From the NCBI GenBank assembly GCA_963803245.1, contig CAWDLI010000004.1, forward strand, positions 62,001 to 126,000: DNA of 64,000 nucleotides. Direction: 5' to 3'. The position numbers were made by a program, and so were the translations under genes. The stretch is from JACVRW01 sp963803245. Lineage in GTDB: Bacteria; Actinomycetota; Thermoleophilia; Solirubrobacterales; Thermoleophilaceae. A model generated the notes under the pieces. That model saw only the letters and a program-made list of their open reading frames with translations. It searched no databases and was not told the origin of the DNA. How positions within the stretch are numbered: the stretch's first letter is position 1; every line of letters begins with the position of its first letter. Shown here in pieces: positions 32,643-42,033 of the stretch.

Positions 32643-34166
32643 CTAGACGGCCGCGGCCTCGGGGGGCTCCACCCGTGGGAACAGCTGTGGCAGCTCGCTG
32701 ATGCGGCCGCCTCCGGGCTGCGCTCCGAAGTCCGCCAGGTCGAGCGACGGGTCCTCTCGGCCGAGTGCCGCGAGCAGCCGTTCCGCGGAGGCCGGCACGA
32801 ACGCGAGCAGCAGCACCGAGACCACGCGGAGTCCCTCCGCCAGCGAGTACAGAACCTCGTCCAGGTGCCCCGCCTCGGCCTCGTCCTTCGAGAGCTTCCA
32901 CGGCTCCTGGTCCTGCACGTACCGGTTGAGGCGCTTGACGCGCTGCCAGATCTCGTCGAGCGCGAGCGAAGGCTCCACCCTGTCGAGGAGGTCCTTGACG
33001 GTCTCCGTGAGGCCCTCGAAGTCGGGCCGCAGCTCCGACGCGGGCTCGGCCTCGGGCACCACGCCGTCGCGATACCGGTCGATCATCGCGAGCGTGCGGC
33101 TCGCGAGGTTCCCGTACTCGTTGGCCAGCTCGGTGGTGTAGCGCGTCTCGAATCCCTCCGGGGAAACCTCCCCGTCCTGTCCGAAGCGCACCTCGCGCAG
33201 GGCGTAGTAGCGCAGCGCGTCGGCGCCGTAGAGCTCCGCGACCTGGAACGGCTCGATCACGTTGCCGAGCGACTTGGACATCTTGTGCTCGCCGAGCAGG
33301 AGGAACCCGTGGATGCCCACGCGGCGCGGCAGCTCGATCTCCGCGGCCATGAGCAGCGCGGGCCAGATCACGGCGTGGAACTTCAGGATGTCCTTCCCGA
33401 TCAGGTGGAGGTTGGCCGGCCAGAAACGGTCGGTGAGGTCCTCCCCCTCGCGTGCGTAGGACAGCGCCGTGTAGTAGTTCAGGAGCGCGTCGATCCAGAC
33501 GTACACGACCTGCGACTCGTCCCACGGGACCGGCACCCCCCACTTGAGCCGCGAACGACTCAGCGACAAATCCTGCAGCCCGCCCTGGATGAACGAGAGC
33601 GCCTCGTTGTAACGCTCCTGAGGGACCACGAAGTCGGGGTGCTCCGCGTAGAGGCGCTCGAGTGGCTCCTGGAACGCGGACAGCCGGAAGAACCAGTTGT
33701 CCTCGACCTCCCAGTCGAGCTCGATCTTGTGGATCGCGCAGCGGTTGCCGTCCTCGATCTCCGAGTCGGTCTTGAAGTCGGCGCAGCGGGGGCAGAACCA
33801 GCCCTCGTAGGTGCCCTCGAAGACGTGCCCGTTGTCGTAGATCCGCTGCACCACCTCGGCGACCTTCTCGAGGTGCTCGGGGTCCGTGGTGCGGATGAAG
33901 AAGTCGTTGGTGGCGTTGAGCGTGGCCGCCAGCTCCCGGAAGCGAACGGCGTTGCGGTCGCCGAGCTCGCGCGGGGTGATGCCCTCGCGCTCGGCAGCCA
34001 GCGCGACCGGCTCGCCGTGCTCGTCCGTGCCGGTGAGGAAGAAGACGTCCTCGCCCCGCTGGCGCATGTGGCGGGCGAGCACGTCGGCCGCGATCGTCGT
34101 GTAGGCGTGCCCGAGATGCGGCTCGCCGTTCACGTAGTAGATCGGCGTGGTGACGTAGTAGGACAT
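32643..34166 (-). CDS. metG: methionyl-tRNA synthetase
   Basis: 507 residues from ATG at 34164-34166. The class I motifs are TTPIYYVNGEPHLGHAYT (HIGH variant) and HKMSKSLGN (KMSKS). A zinc-binding knuckle is seen at CPRCAD with a later Cys in GNRCAIHK, so this is the short MetRS type without the C-terminal tRNA-binding domain. The free CsaA-like protein at 6.6 kb is a relative of that missing domain. The reading frame is open upstream into the M23 peptidase gene only because that gene appears to be frameshifted; MetRS homology begins exactly at this ATG. Confidence 0.96.
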   Translation of the reverse strand: MSYYVTTPIYYVNGEPHLGHAYTTIAADVLARHMRQRGEDVFFLTGTDEHGEPVALAAEREGITPRELGDRNAVRFRELAATLNATNDFFIRTTDPEHLEKVAEVVQRIYDNGHVFEGTYEGWFCPRCADFKTDSEIEDGNRCAIHKIELDWEVEDNWFFRLSAFQEPLERLYAEHPDFVVPQERYNEALSFIQGGLQDLSLSRSRLKWGVPVPWDESQVVYVWIDALLNYYTALSYAREGEDLTDRFWPANLHLIGKDILKFHAVIWPALLMAAEIELPRRVGIHGFLLLGEHKMSKSLGNVIEPFQVAELYGADALRYYALREVRFGQDGEVSPEGFETRYTTELANEYGNLASRTLAMIDRYRDGVVPEAEPASELRPDFEGLTETVKDLLDRVEPSLALDEIWQRVKRLNRYVQDQEPWKLSKDEAEAGHLDEVLYSLAEGLRVVSVLLLAFVPASAERLLAALGREDPSLDLADFGAQPGGGRISELPQLFPRVEPPEAAAV

Positions 34167-34177
34167 CCCGATCGATG

Positions 34178-35189
34178 CTACTTGCGCGTCCGTGCGCCCC
34201 GTCCGGCGAGCGCCGGGAGCAGCGCCGCCAGCCGCGCGCGGCGGCGCCACCGCGCCGGCGAAGAGGTCGACCCTGCGCGACGAGAGCGCGGCGGCCGCCG
34301 CGAGCAGGCCGGCGGCCGCCGCGATCAGGCCGAGGTCCCGGCCGCGCGCCTCCGGCGCTGGCCGCGGCCGGGCAGATTCTCGAGGCCGCGCCGGCGCGAC
34401 GGCGCCGGGCCGCGCAGCCTGTGGATCAGCGCCGAGACTCGCCGGCGTGCGGGCATGCGACCGCTCCGTGGGCGACTCCCTCACGGGGTCCGCGGCTCCC
34501 TGAGGCGCGGGGACCTCGTGCCGGGTCCCGGCGGGGCGGGAGAGCGCCGCGGGGACCGGTGGGCGCGCCGGGGCGGGAGCCGGCAGGCGGCGCCCCGCGG
34601 GAACCGGCGCGCGGAGGGCCGGTGCGCGCGGAGCCGGGACGGGCGCCGGCGCCGGGGCGGGCCGGACCGGAGCCGGGACAGCCACAGGCACCGCCTGCGG
34701 CGGCCGCGGTGAGGGCGCCGCAAACGGCGGGAGGAGCGTGAGCGGATCGACATAGGCGTGGCGGGTGCCGGCGGCGCGTACGCCGAAGTGGAGATGCGGA
34801 CGCTCGATCGAGCGCACGCCGGTCGTGCCCACGGTTCCGATCGCCTGTCCCGCTCCGACCTGGGCGCCGCGCCGGACGGCGATCGAGCCGAGGTGCAGGT
34901 AGGAGACGTCGAAGCGCCCGTCCACGCTTCGGACGCTCACGGTGGACCCCGAGGACCCCGCGGTGCCCGCGAACCGCACGAGCCCCGGGACCGCCGCGAC
35001 GACCGGGTCCCCGACGCGTCCGGCGATGTCGATGCCGCGGTGCTGGCCGGCGGCGTACGGGTCGTCGCCGTTGCGGAACGGGGTGACGACCTCGCCGCCC
35101 AGCGGCCAGGTCCAGGCGGCCAGTGCGGACGGAGGAGCGAGGAGGAGGGCGCCCGCGGCGATGGTGGCGGCGATCGCGAATCGGGTCAT
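34178..35189 (-). CDS. secreted M23 family metallopeptidase, probably frameshifted near the 3' end
   Basis: About 336 residues after correction. A signal peptide (MTRFAIAATIAAGALLL to ALAA) precedes the LytM/M23 endopeptidase domain (about 28-150: NGDDPYAAGQHRGIDIAG with the metal His, and RPHLHFGVR with the catalytic His-x-His). A long Pro/Ala/Arg-rich linker and a C-terminal hydrophobic segment (LGLIAAAAGLLAAAAAL) follow. It likely cleaves peptidoglycan cross-links. As sequenced, the frame runs on into metG. If one extra base in the GCGCGCGG run near 34235 is removed, the frame ends LPALAGRGARTRK and TAG at 34178-34180, 11 bp before metG. Confidence 0.85.
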
Positions 35190-35300
35190 GGCGGCCACCA
35201 TAGGTCGGGAGCAACCGAGCGAGGCACGGGTTTTGCCGATCCGTGCGCCGTCGTGGCGGAACCGTGATCGTTCGTTACAGACGTGTCGCGAACGGGTGGC

Positions 35301-36116
35301 TCAGCGGTCAGCGGTGAGCGCCCGGTAGAGCGCGTTGGCGCTCCCGCCGGTGAGCTCTGCCACCACCGCGGCGGCGCGGCGCGGCTTGGCGCCCGCGTCG
35401 ACGAGCTCGCGCAGAGCCTCGAGCGCAGCGCCCTCGGGACCGGCGTCGGGCTGCGCCGTCGGGGCGATGACCAGCACCACCTCCCCGCGCGGGGGCGCCC
35501 CGGCGTAGCGCTCCGCCAGCTCCGCGGCGCTCCCCCGGACAACCTCCTCGTGCGCCTTCGTCAGCTCGCGGCAGACGGCGACCTGCCGGTCGGGCTCGAG
35601 CTCCGCCACCGCCGCGAGAGTGGCGGGCACACGTCGCGGTGACTCGAACGCCACGAGCGTGCCGCCCGGCTCGCGGAGCACCGCGTCGAGCTCGTTGCGC
35701 TTGCGCGGCAGGAATCCCTGGAAGCGCCATGCGGCCGCGGGCAGCCCGGATGCCACGAGCGCGGTGATCGCCGCGGAAGGCCCGGGCAGCACCTCGACGG
35801 GCAGCCCGGCCGCCACACAGCCGCGGACGAGCAGGAAGCCGGGGTCGGAGACGAGCGGCATGCCGGCGTCGGACACGAGCGCCACCGTGGCGCCCTCGAG
35901 CATGCGCTCGACGAGCTCGGCGGCGCGGGCCTGCTCGTTGTGCTCGTGGTAGGAGAGGAGGCGCGCCTTCACGCCGTATCGGTCGAGCAGCACGCGCGTT
36001 CGGCGGGTGTCCTCGCAGGCCACGAGGTCGGCCTCGCGGAGCGCCGCCAGCACACGCAGCGTGACGTCCTCGAGGTTCCCGATCGGCGTGGGACAGACCA
36101 CGAGGCGGCCGCTCAC
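35301..36116 (-). CDS. rsmI: 16S rRNA (cytidine-2'-O)-methyltransferase
   Basis: 271 residues from the GTG at 36114-36116. RsmI methylates the ribose of C1402 in 16S rRNA. Family signature: LVVCPTPIGNLEDVTLR, ACEDTRRTRVLL, SYHEHNE, VALVSDAGMPLVSDPGF and LPGPSAAITAL. The start overlaps the ROK kinase stop as GTGA. The C-terminal part RAAAVVAELTGGSANALYR is the small domain typical of RsmI. About 110 bp without a gene separates it from the M23 peptidase gene. Confidence 0.95.
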   Translation of the reverse strand: MSGRLVVCPTPIGNLEDVTLRVLAALREADLVACEDTRRTRVLLDRYGVKARLLSYHEHNEQARAAELVERMLEGATVALVSDAGMPLVSDPGFLLVRGCVAAGLPVEVLPGPSAAITALVASGLPAAAWRFQGFLPRKRNELDAVLREPGGTLVAFESPRRVPATLAAVAELEPDRQVAVCRELTKAHEEVVRGSAAELAERYAGAPPRGEVVLVIAPTAQPDAGPEGAALEALRELVDAGAKPRRAAAVVAELTGGSANALYRALTADR

Positions 36117-37069
36117 GACACGCCACCGTCCAGCGCCAGCAGAGCGGCCCCGAGCATCCCGGACTCGGCGCCGAAGTGGGCCGGCACGATCTCGACGGCG
36201 TCCCGGGCGGGCGGGAGCGCGCGCTCGGCGACCACCTCGCGGGCCGGCTCGATGAGCAGGTCGCCGGCCGCCACCGCCCCGCCGCCGATCACGATCATCT
36301 CGGGGTTCAGGGCGTTCACGAGGCTCACGAGCCCCGCGCCCAGCCAGCGACCCGCCTCGGCCAGCACATCGCGCGCCGCGTCGTCGCCCTCGTGGGCGAG
36401 CTCGGTGGCGATCGCCCCGGTGATCTCGGCCCCCGCGGCGAGCCGCCGCCCCAGTGCCGAGGCCGGCCGCTCGGCGGCCATTCGCTCTGCCTCGCGCCCG
36501 ATCGCGGAGCCCGACGCCATCACCTCGAGGCAGCCTCGGCCGGGGCACGCGCCCTGGCAGTCGGGCCCGTGGTAGTCCACGACGATGTGGCCCAGCTCGG
36601 CGCCCACGCCGGTCGCGCCGCGGTAGATGCGCCCGTCGAACAGGAGGCCTCCGCCGATCCCCGTGCCCAGCAGAACCATGGCGGCGTGCTTTCGTCCCGC
36701 GGCCGCGCCGTGGCGGTGCTCGGCCAGCAGGGCGACGTTGGCGTCGTTGTCCACGTGGACGGGCAGTCCGAGCCGCTCGCTCATCATGTCGCGGAAGGGA
36801 AGGCCCTCCAGGGGCAGATGGGTGGACCACGCACTCGAGCCGGTCACCTGGTGCACCAGCGCCGGCACGCCGAACCCCACCGCGTCCACGTCGGGAGAGG
36901 CGGCGCGGATCTCCTCGACCGCCTCGACGAAGATGTCCAGCGTCTCCTGGCGGTCCGCCCCGCGCCAGATCCGATGCACTCTGTGGTGCACCACAAGCTG
37001 CTCGTCGACGACGCCTCCGAGGAGCTTCGTGCCCCCGGCGTCGACGCCGATTACCCGCCTCGGCGGCAT
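36113..37069 (-). CDS. ROK family sugar kinase (glucokinase-like)
   Basis: 318 residues. The N-terminal ATP motif VIGVDAGGTKLLGGVV, the sugar site VHVDNDANVALLAEH, GTGIGGGLLFDG and the zinc-binding ROK signature CQGACPGRGCLE are all present. It lacks the HTH of ROK repressors, so it is a kinase, probably for glucose. Its stop overlaps the rsmI start. It is divergent from the LCP gene, with starts 23 bp apart, so expression of the two may be linked. Confidence 0.92.
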   Translation of the reverse strand: MPPRRVIGVDAGGTKLLGGVVDEQLVVHHRVHRIWRGADRQETLDIFVEAVEEIRAASPDVDAVGFGVPALVHQVTGSSAWSTHLPLEGLPFRDMMSERLGLPVHVDNDANVALLAEHRHGAAAGRKHAAMVLLGTGIGGGLLFDGRIYRGATGVGAELGHIVVDYHGPDCQGACPGRGCLEVMASGSAIGREAERMAAERPASALGRRLAAGAEITGAIATELAHEGDDAARDVLAEAGRWLGAGLVSLVNALNPEMIVIGGGAVAAGDLLIEPAREVVAERALPPARDAVEIVPAHFGAESGMLGAALLALDGGVS

Positions 37070-37092
37070 GGCCGGACGATATACAGGGTCTG

Positions 37093-38187
37093 GTGAATGA
37101 CCCTCCGCCCAACTCGCCCGACCCCGGTCCGCCCGAGTACAACGTCTATCGCTCGCGTCGCCGAGCGCCCAGCCGGCTGTCGGGCGGAGGCGACCTGGAC
37201 GCGCTGCGCAAGCGGCTTTCGCGCTTCCGCGACCGCGAGCCGCGCGAGCCCGGGGAGCGCCGCGGGATCACCCCCGGCCGCGTCATCAAGTGGATCGTGC
37301 TCGCGGTGGTCGGCTGGCTGCTGCTGTCGCTCGTTCTGTTCCTCGTGAGCGCGCAGACCGAGGAGGGCGTGTCCGACAGCGCGAAGAGCGCGCTGTCGAG
37401 CGACGGCAGCCTGCTCTCGGGAAGCACCATCCTCGTGCTCGGGTCCGATGCGCGCACCGGGGACTCGATCGACGAGTCGCAGGAGGGTCCCTCCCGCGCC
37501 GACACGATCATGCTCGTGCGCGCCGCCTTCGGCAGCGTCCGCAAACTCTCGATTCCGCGCGACTCGTTCGCCGAGATCCCCGGCCACGGCGGCCAGAAGA
37601 TCAACGCGGCCTACGCGCTGGGCGGGCCGGCCCTGATGATCAAGACGGTCGAGCAGTTCATGGGCAACGGCGTGCAGGTGAACCACCTGATCGAGGTCGA
37701 CTTCGAGGACTTCCCGAAGCTGATCGACGCGCTGGGCGGCATCGACGTCGAGGTGGAGCAGCGGATCTGCTCGCCTCCGTTCGACAACTTCTGGAAGGGC
37801 CTGCGCTTCAAGAAGGGAACGCAGCACCTCGATGGCGAGCGGGCGCTCGGCTTCGCCCGGATCAGGAAGAACGCGTGCGCGCCGAACGAGACCGACATCG
37901 AGCGCGCGCAGCGCCAGCAGCAGGTGCTGGCCGCGATCAAGGACAGCGTGGTGTCCCCCGGCACGTTCTTCAGGCTGCCGCTGGTGAGCTGGCGGGCCCC
38001 CCGGGCGCTCAAGACGGACATGAATGGGCCCCAGCTCCTTGCCCTGTTCGCCGACTTCGCCACCGGCAGCAGCGACGAGACGATGGTGCTCGAGCCGTCC
38101 TGTCTCTCATGCGGACCCGGAGGCAGCCTCGTTGTGTCGGCGGGCGCGAAGAGCGAGGCGGCGAACCAGCTGCTCGAGGGTGATTAG
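37093..38187 (+). CDS. LytR-CpsA-Psr family cell-wall glycopolymer ligase
   Basis: 364 residues from the GTG at 37093. A basic cytoplasmic N-terminus of about 70 residues is followed by one membrane helix (about 75-95, WIVLAVVGWLLLSLVLFLV), then the extracellular LCP domain with LGSDARTGD, RADTIMLVR, SIPRDSFAEIPG, KINAAYALGG and the arginine motif GFARIRKN. LCP proteins attach teichoic acid-like polymers or arabinogalactan to peptidoglycan using polyprenyl-linked precursors. The C-terminal LytR_C domain is absent, the usual shorter form. Confidence 0.93.
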   Translation: MNDPPPNSPDPGPPEYNVYRSRRRAPSRLSGGGDLDALRKRLSRFRDREPREPGERRGITPGRVIKWIVLAVVGWLLLSLVLFLVSAQTEEGVSDSAKSALSSDGSLLSGSTILVLGSDARTGDSIDESQEGPSRADTIMLVRAAFGSVRKLSIPRDSFAEIPGHGGQKINAAYALGGPALMIKTVEQFMGNGVQVNHLIEVDFEDFPKLIDALGGIDVEVEQRICSPPFDNFWKGLRFKKGTQHLDGERALGFARIRKNACAPNETDIERAQRQQQVLAAIKDSVVSPGTFFRLPLVSWRAPRALKTDMNGPQLLALFADFATGSSDETMVLEPSCLSCGPGGSLVVSAGAKSEAANQLLEGD

Positions 38188-38258
38188 CGAACAATTTGCA
38201 GACGGACTGCGTACATCTGCCAGAGTGCGCACCGGATCCCATCCTGAGGAGAGAGAGA

Positions 38259-39422
38259 TTGTCCCGTCCCGCTCGCATCGCCCTGCTGTGCCTGCTCGCG
38301 CTGATCGTCGCGGCGCCGGCCGCTGAGGCCAAGGTCCCCAAGGCCCCCGCGGGCCTGAAGCTCTACAAGCCGCCCAAGGCGATCGCCAAGTACACGCACG
38401 GCGATCTGATCTGGGCTCGCAAGGTCGGGAACCCCTTGCCGCAGGCGGGACGCACCTGGACGCTCCTCTACCGCTCGACGAGCGTGCGCGGAAAGGCGAT
38501 CGGCGTCTCCGGCTTCCTGATGCTCCCGCGCGGCAAGCCGCCGAAGAAAGGCTGGCCGGTGGTCAGCTGGGCGCACGGGACCAGCGGCATCGCCGACTCC
38601 TGCGCGCCCTCGCGGAACCCGAAGGGCCCCTACACCTTCTACGCCGCGCCGCAGTTCGGCGCCTGGCTCAAGGCCGGCTACGCGATCGCGAACACCGACT
38701 ACGAGGGCCTCGGAACACCCGGCGTCCATCCCTACCTGGTCGGCCGCTCCGAGGGTCGCGGGGTCGTGGACATCGTCCGCGCCGCCCGCCAGCTCGACGG
38801 ACGCCTCGCCCGGCGTTACGTGATCGCCGGCCACTCTCAGGGCGGACACGCGGCGCTGTTCGCCGCCGCCCTCGGGCCGAAGTGGGCTCCCGAGCTTCGC
38901 CTTCGCGGAGTGGCGGCGTACGCGCCTGCCTCGCACCTCGGGCTGCTGAGCCGAGCGCTCCCCGACTTCACGACCCCGAGCGGGCTCTCGGGCCTCGCGG
39001 CGATGGTGCTGCACGGCGTCTCCGCCGTCTACCCGCAGATCGACCCGACAAGATCGCCTCCGATCAGGCGCTCGCGCTGTTCCCCAAGCTCGACGAGGTG
39101 TGCCTCGGAGAGCTGAACGCCGCGGACGCCTTCGGCGGGCTCGGCGCCCTCCACCCTGGTCCGGCCGGGCGCGGACCTCTCGAAGCTGAACACGATCCTC
39201 GATGCCCAGAATCCGAATCTGAAGATCGCCGCGCCGATCCTCATGGCTCAGGGACTGAGCGACACGACGGTGTTCCCGTTCATGACGAACCAGCTCGACA
39301 CCGAGCTGCGGGCCGGCAAGAACAAGGTGACCTACCTCACCTACCCGAACGTCGAGCACGTGGGCATCGTGGGAGCGGCTGACGCCCGCACGAGGAGCTT
39401 CTTCGCGAAGCGCCTGAAGTAG
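38259..39422 (+). CDS. secreted alpha/beta hydrolase (lipase-like), with two frameshifts
   Basis: About 387 residues after correction. The TTG at 38259, preceded by GAGGAGAGAGAGA, is the best start and gives an N-terminal signal peptide (ALLCLLALIVAAPAAEA). The nucleophile elbow is GHSQGGHAALF and the oxyanion region WAHGTSG, as in secretory lipases. One base seems missing near 39047 (CAGATCGACCCG then ACAAG) and one extra near 39150 (GCCCTCC then ACCCTGGTC); restoring both joins AVYPQIDP with DKIASDQALALF and then TLVRPGADLSKLN, with the catalytic Asp (SDTTVFPF) and His (NVEHVGIV) at the end. The two errors cancel, as total length is a multiple of three. Confidence 0.8.
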
Positions 39423-39426
39423 CCGC

Positions 39427-39771
39427 TCAGTCCGAGCTGGACTTCGAGGACGACGAGGAGGAGGACGAGGAGGAGGAGTCCGACTTGGAGCCGGATTTCG
39501 AGTCCGACTTCGAGTCCGACTTCGAATCGGAGTTCGAGGACCCGGTCGAGGACGAGGAATCCTTCGAGGACTCCGAGCCGGCGGCCGGCGCCTTCTTCTT
39601 TCCGTAATCGGTGTTGTAGAAGCCCGAGCCCTTGAAGTGGACCGCCACGGGGTGGAAGACACGCTGCACGGGCGCCCCGCAGATCGTGCACTCCGTGATC
39701 GGATCGTCGGTCATGCGCTGCATGACCTCGAAGGTGTGGCCCTTCTTGCAGCGGTACTCGTAAATGGGCAT
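39427..39771 (-). CDS. FmdB-type zinc-ribbon protein with Ser-rich tail
   Basis: 114 residues. The N-terminal 50 residues form a zinc ribbon: PIYEYRCKKGHTFEV, then TECTICGAPV, the FmdB/CxxC_CxxC_SSSS family pattern. From about residue 64 the chain is almost only Ser, Lys and Asp, a low-complexity tail encoded by GA-rich sequence. The family is named for a putative regulator of formamidase, but its role is unclear. It converges on the lipase gene with a 4-bp gap. Confidence 0.85.
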   Translation of the reverse strand: MPIYEYRCKKGHTFEVMQRMTDDPITECTICGAPVQRVFHPVAVHFKGSGFYNTDYGKKKAPAAGSESSKDSSSSTGSSNSDSKSDSKSDSKSGSKSDSSSSSSSSSSSKSSSD

Positions 39772-39804
39772 GGCACTCCGAGTATATGAGTGCCAGGAGC
39801 GCCC

Positions 39805-39921
39805 TCAGAGAGTGCGCGGCGGGCTCGGGCGCTCGAGGTCGTCGAGCAGCGAAACCCGCGTCGCGTGCCAGACGATCCAGGCGGCGAGATGTCCCAGCGG
39901 CCTCAGGGCGGTCCCGACCAT
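39805..39921 (-). CDS. possible small protein (38 aa) upstream of glyS
   Basis: Minus-strand frame from ATG 39919-39921 to TGA 39805-39807. The residues are MVGTALRPLGHLAAWI, then VWHATRVSLLDD, then LERPSPPRTL. The hydrophobic first half followed by a charged second half reads like a real small membrane-associated peptide. The frame stays open upstream to a GTG at 39975, which would add NRGPFVGYYPA and a few more residues. No family recognised and no clear ribosome-binding site. The stretch up to glyS has no other candidate. Confidence 0.4.
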   Translation of the reverse strand: MVGTALRPLGHLAAWIVWHATRVSLLDDLERPSPPRTL

Positions 39922-40019
39922 CGCCGGGTAATACCCCACGAACGGACCCCGGTTAACGGTCCACGCTTCGCCCACTTCGGAAATAGCGCCCTCTGGCGGC
40001 GCCGCTACTCTGGCTGGCC

Positions 40020-41408
40020 GTGGCGACCGATCCAGTGACCATGGACAAGATCGTGTCCCTCTGCAAGCGGCGTGGCCTGATCTTCCCCGCGTCCGAGATC
40101 TACGGCGGGATCGCCAACACCTACGACTACGGGCACTACGGCGTCCTGCTCAAGAACAACGTCGCGAACGCCTGGTGGCGGGCGATGATCCAGGAGCGCG
40201 ACGACATCGTGGCGCTCGACTCCGCGATCATCCAGCACCCGCGCACCTGGGAGGCCTCGGGGCACCTGGCCGGCTTCACCGACCCACTCGTGGACTGCCG
40301 CACCTGCAAGCGCCGCTTCCGCGCCGACCACCTCGAGGAGGTGCGCAACGGCACCGCCGAGCACGAGGGCATCCGCTGCGGGAAGGCGCCGTCGAAGCTG
40401 CCCGGCGACCACCCGGACTGCGACCTCACCGAGGCCCGCGAGTTCAACCTCATGTTCGAGACCTCGATCGGCCCGGTGAAGGACGCCGGCTCGACCGTCT
40501 ACCTGCGGCCCGAGACCGCGCAGGGCATCTTCCTCGCCTTCAAGACCACGCTCGGCTACGCGCGCAAGAAGCCGCCGTTCGGCATCGCCCAGATCGGGAA
40601 GTCGTTCCGCAACGAGATCACGCCCGGCAACTTCATCTTCCGGACGCTCGAGTTCGAGCAGATGGAGATGGAGTTCTTCGTGCCGCCGGCCGAGGCCGAG
40701 AAGTGGCACCAGCACTGGATGGACCAGCGGATGGCGTGGTACGTGTCACTGGGGGTGGATCCCGACAAGCTCCGGCTGCGTCCGCACGACGCCGACGAGC
40801 TGTCGCATTACAGCTCCGCCACCAGCGACATCGAGTACCTCTACCCGATCGGCTGGTCGGAGCTCGAGGGCATCGCCAACCGCGGCGACTTCGACCTCAC
40901 CCAGCACGCCGAGCACTCGGGCCAGAAGCTCGAGTACGTGGACACCGCGAGCGGCGACCGCTACGTCCCGCACGTGATCGAGCCGGCCGCCGGGCTCGGC
41001 CGTACCGTGCTGACGCTCCTGTGCGACGCCTATGACGAGGACGAGATCGGCGGGGAGCAGCGCACCGTGCTGCGGCTGATGCCGAAGATGGCTCCGATCA
41101 AGGTCGCCGTGCTGCCGCTCGTGAACAAGGAGGGCCAGCCGGAGCGCGCTCGCGAGATCTACGAGGACCTGCGCGGGCTGATGCCCGCCGAGTACGACAC
41201 CGGCGGCTCGATCGGGAAGCGCTACCGCCGGCAGGACGAGATCGGCACGCCCTGGGGAGTCACGGTGGACCACCAGACCATGGAGGACGGCACGGTGACG
41301 CTGCGCGATCGGGACACGCTCGAGCAGGTGCGGATCGCGGCGGCCGAGCTCGGGCCCGAGCTGGAACGGCGCCTCGCGGCGCCCTGGACCTCGCCCAAGC
41401 GCGGCTAG
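40020..41408 (+). CDS. glyS: glycyl-tRNA synthetase, dimeric type
   Basis: 462 residues, the alpha2 class II type used by actinobacteria and archaea. Motifs: the N-terminal DKIVSLCKRRGLIFPASEIYGG, zinc-type cysteines in DCRTCKRRFRAD, RPETAQGIF (motif 2 region), IGKSFRNEITPGNFIFRTLEFEQMEMEFF split here over adjacent segments, GWSELEGIANRGDFDL, and the anticodon-binding C-terminus with KRYRRQDEIGTPWGVTVD. The GTG at 40020 and the ATG at 40041 are both possible starts. It overlaps the convergent tetR gene by 4 bp. Confidence 0.95.
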   Translation: MATDPVTMDKIVSLCKRRGLIFPASEIYGGIANTYDYGHYGVLLKNNVANAWWRAMIQERDDIVALDSAIIQHPRTWEASGHLAGFTDPLVDCRTCKRRFRADHLEEVRNGTAEHEGIRCGKAPSKLPGDHPDCDLTEAREFNLMFETSIGPVKDAGSTVYLRPETAQGIFLAFKTTLGYARKKPPFGIAQIGKSFRNEITPGNFIFRTLEFEQMEMEFFVPPAEAEKWHQHWMDQRMAWYVSLGVDPDKLRLRPHDADELSHYSSATSDIEYLYPIGWSELEGIANRGDFDLTQHAEHSGQKLEYVDTASGDRYVPHVIEPAAGLGRTVLTLLCDAYDEDEIGGEQRTVLRLMPKMAPIKVAVLPLVNKEGQPERAREIYEDLRGLMPAEYDTGGSIGKRYRRQDEIGTPWGVTVDHQTMEDGTVTLRDRDTLEQVRIAAAELGPELERRLAAPWTSPKRG

Positions 41409-42019
41409 CCCGCGGCGCCGAGCAGCCGGCGGGCGGTGCGCACGCCGAGCTCGAAGGCCGCCTCGCGATCCCAGTCGGGATCGGAGAGGACCTGGATGCC
41501 GAAGCCGTCGCCGAGCGAGAACAGGATGGACGCCACGGCCTCTGGGTCCGCCTCGAGGCTGATCACGCCCTCGCTCACCTTGCTCCGCAGTCCCTCGGCG
41601 AGGTTGGCTCGCCACGACCGGTAGAGCTCCGCCATCTCGGCGCGGATCTCCTCGCTGTGGCGAGAGGCGCTGAGCAGCTCGTACAGCACCGAGCGGTTGG
41701 CCCGCTCGTCCTCGATGAACTCCTCGAGCCCGACCACGAGGGCGGCCACGATCTCGTCTGTCGTGTGCGCCTCGGCGAGCCGCTCCTCCATCGCCTGGTT
41801 GCGCACCTCGCAGTCCTGGCGAACGACCTCGACGAGGAGCCGCTCCTTGGAGCCGAAGTAGTAGTGGAGCAAGCCGCGCGAAACGCCCGCCTCGCGTGCC
41901 ACGTGGTCGAAGGTCGAGCCCGCGGCTCCGCGCCTGCCGACGCTCGATCGCATCGCGGCGATGATGCGCTGGGCCTTCTCTCCCTCGAGCCGGCGTGGGG
42001 TCTCGACCGAGGCTTCCAC
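41405..42019 (-). CDS. TetR family transcriptional regulator
   Basis: 204 residues. The N-terminal HTH (about 14-60) reads ETPRRLEGEKAQRIIAAMRS, then FDHVAREAGVSRGLLHYYFG, the classic TetR helix 3 and Tyr-Tyr-Phe end. The C-terminal ligand domain resembles the BetI/AcrR-like group (DFEV-type acidic helices, NRSVLYELLSASRHSEEI). A palindrome lies 15-29 bp before its start and recurs identically before the R2-like oxidase gene at 7.9 kb, suggesting autoregulation and a distant target. No adjacent transporter or enzyme gene is under obvious control. Confidence 0.9.
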   Translation of the reverse strand: MEASVETPRRLEGEKAQRIIAAMRSSVGRRGAAGSTFDHVAREAGVSRGLLHYYFGSKERLLVEVVRQDCEVRNQAMEERLAEAHTTDEIVAALVVGLEEFIEDERANRSVLYELLSASRHSEEIRAEMAELYRSWRANLAEGLRSKVSEGVISLEADPEAVASILFSLGDGFGIQVLSDPDWDREAAFELGVRTARRLLGAAG

Positions 42020-42033
42020 GCGGGCGAGTCTAG

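Noticed and set aside
34178..34240. True M23-MetRS fusion protein
   Set aside because: Signal peptide plus cytoplasmic synthetase is implausible, and a one-base correction gives a natural stop before metG.
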